Assembly (NCBI RefSeq): GCF_000463015.1
Contig: NC_022247.1
Location: 4,650,001-4,714,000, forward strand
Length of the DNA: 64,000 bases
Reading direction: 5' to 3'
Source of the DNA: Variovorax paradoxus B4
GTDB taxonomy: Bacteria; Pseudomonadota; Gammaproteobacteria; Burkholderiales; Burkholderiaceae_C
Shown piece by piece: positions 63,675 to 64,000 of the stretch (positions within the stretch are counted from its first letter, which is position 1; each line of letters starts with the position of its first letter). Both the position numbers and the translations under genes were made by a program. The notes below the pieces were generated by a model. It did not search any database, was not told the DNA's origin, and saw only the letters and a list, made by a program, of their open reading frames with translations.

Positions 63675-64000
63675 CTATCGGCTCGGGCGGTTGGACGACG
63701 TGCCGGCCGCGGCGCCGAGCTGCGCGAGCAAGTCCTCGATGGCGTCCGCACCGGCGGCATTGGTTTGGACCGTCCCGTAGTCGCGGCCGTTGAGGTTGAG
63801 ATGCAGGTTCACAGTGCGGTTGGATTCGGGGACCGGGATCGCGGTCGGCGTGTTGCCCTTGCCGAAGAAGGTTTCCTTCTCGGCCGCCTTGAGCAGCGCT
63901 TGACTCAGCGTGCCGCCGTCCGCGTACTTCTTCTGGCCCGGGTTGTTGAAGAACGGGATGTCGCCCTTGGAATCGGCGAACTCCATCGCGATGGCGCGCG
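63675..64000 (-). CDS. C-terminal end of a phage tape-measure protein (cut by window edge)
   Basis: At least 108 residues, reading in from the right edge; no start codon is needed, as the frame is open to 64000. KYADGGTLSQALLKAAEKET and a final beta-helical section (TVNLHLNLNGRDYGTVQTNA) are usual for the end of tape-measure proteins. Only the tail part is visible, so the call rests mainly on position and this ending. Confidence 0.65.
   Translation of the reverse strand, partial: RAIAMEFADSKGDIPFFNNPGQKKYADGGTLSQALLKAAEKETFFGKGNTPTAIPVPESNRTVNLHLNLNGRDYGTVQTNAAGADAIEDLLAQLGAAAGTSSNRPSR

Larger units (their letters stand above)
52579..64000 (-). mobile_element. Late region of a tailed prophage (continues beyond the window)
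   Basis: Uninterrupted leftward gene set with overlapping stops and starts: tape-measure end, tail proteins, two coiled-coil membrane proteins, endolysin, Rz and Rz1. No integrase, repressor, capsid or terminase gene is in the window. Gene order (tail to lysis, spanins last) is that of a siphovirus- or myovirus-like late operon. Confidence 0.85.

Overview
The window is GC-rich chromosomal DNA from a betaproteobacterium, most likely a Comamonadaceae member close to Variovorax. The reasons are two Bug-type (TctC) periplasmic receptors beside LysR regulators, a trimeric Gram-negative porin, secA next to a DciA-like gene, a urease operon with hupE/ureJ between ureA and ureB, and a GC-rich palindromic repeat that I remember from this group. 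The genus is inferred from gene content, not from a search.

Layout. 1-5 kb: the 5' end of secA, a DciA-like gene, and a Bug receptor plus PLP-lyase pair facing a LysR gene. 4.3-11.5 kb: a leftward set made of an NCS1 permease-histidine kinase-receiver fusion, a LuxR-type response regulator and an outer-membrane barrel protein. This set is now split by a 1605-bp IS1182-type element. 11.5-17.3 kb: urease genes ureA-hupE-ureB-ureC-ureE-ureF-ureG, preceded by a near-perfect sigma-54 promoter and interrupted by an antisense AbrB/Doc toxin-antitoxin pair. No ureD is visible. 17-33 kb: small envelope genes, a porin, a NERD-domain protein, a BamA paralogue with an OmpR-type regulator, an intradiol dioxygenase-like protein, a BaeSR-like two-component pair, a universal stress protein and AsmA. 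AsmA ends exactly at a second, apparently identical IS copy. 33-40 kb: HU, then an exopolysaccharide-type leftward operon (HlyD adaptor, secreted helical-barrel protein, and one reading frame joining a cellulose-synthase-like glycosyltransferase, a PilZ domain and a NodT outer-membrane lipoprotein). 40-45.6 kb: a methyltransferase and a LysR/Bug/CoA-transferase/enoyl-CoA hydratase operon.

45.6-52.2 kb is visibly AT-richer and looks like a defence island. It carries a retron-type reverse transcriptase fused to a trypsin-like protease, a candidate msr-msd RNA immediately upstream bounded by 10-nt complementary arms, a four-helix membrane protein and an unknown 341-residue protein in the same operon, and an MrcB-HNH restriction-like nuclease. 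52.6-64 kb is the late region of a tailed prophage transcribed leftward: tape-measure end, tail proteins, holin-like proteins, GH19 endolysin and Rz/Rz1 spanins. It continues past the window.

The most novel unit is the retron RT-protease with its unrecognised partners. Next are the NCS1-kinase fusion facing the sigma-54 urease promoter and the glycosyltransferase-PilZ-NodT fused frame.
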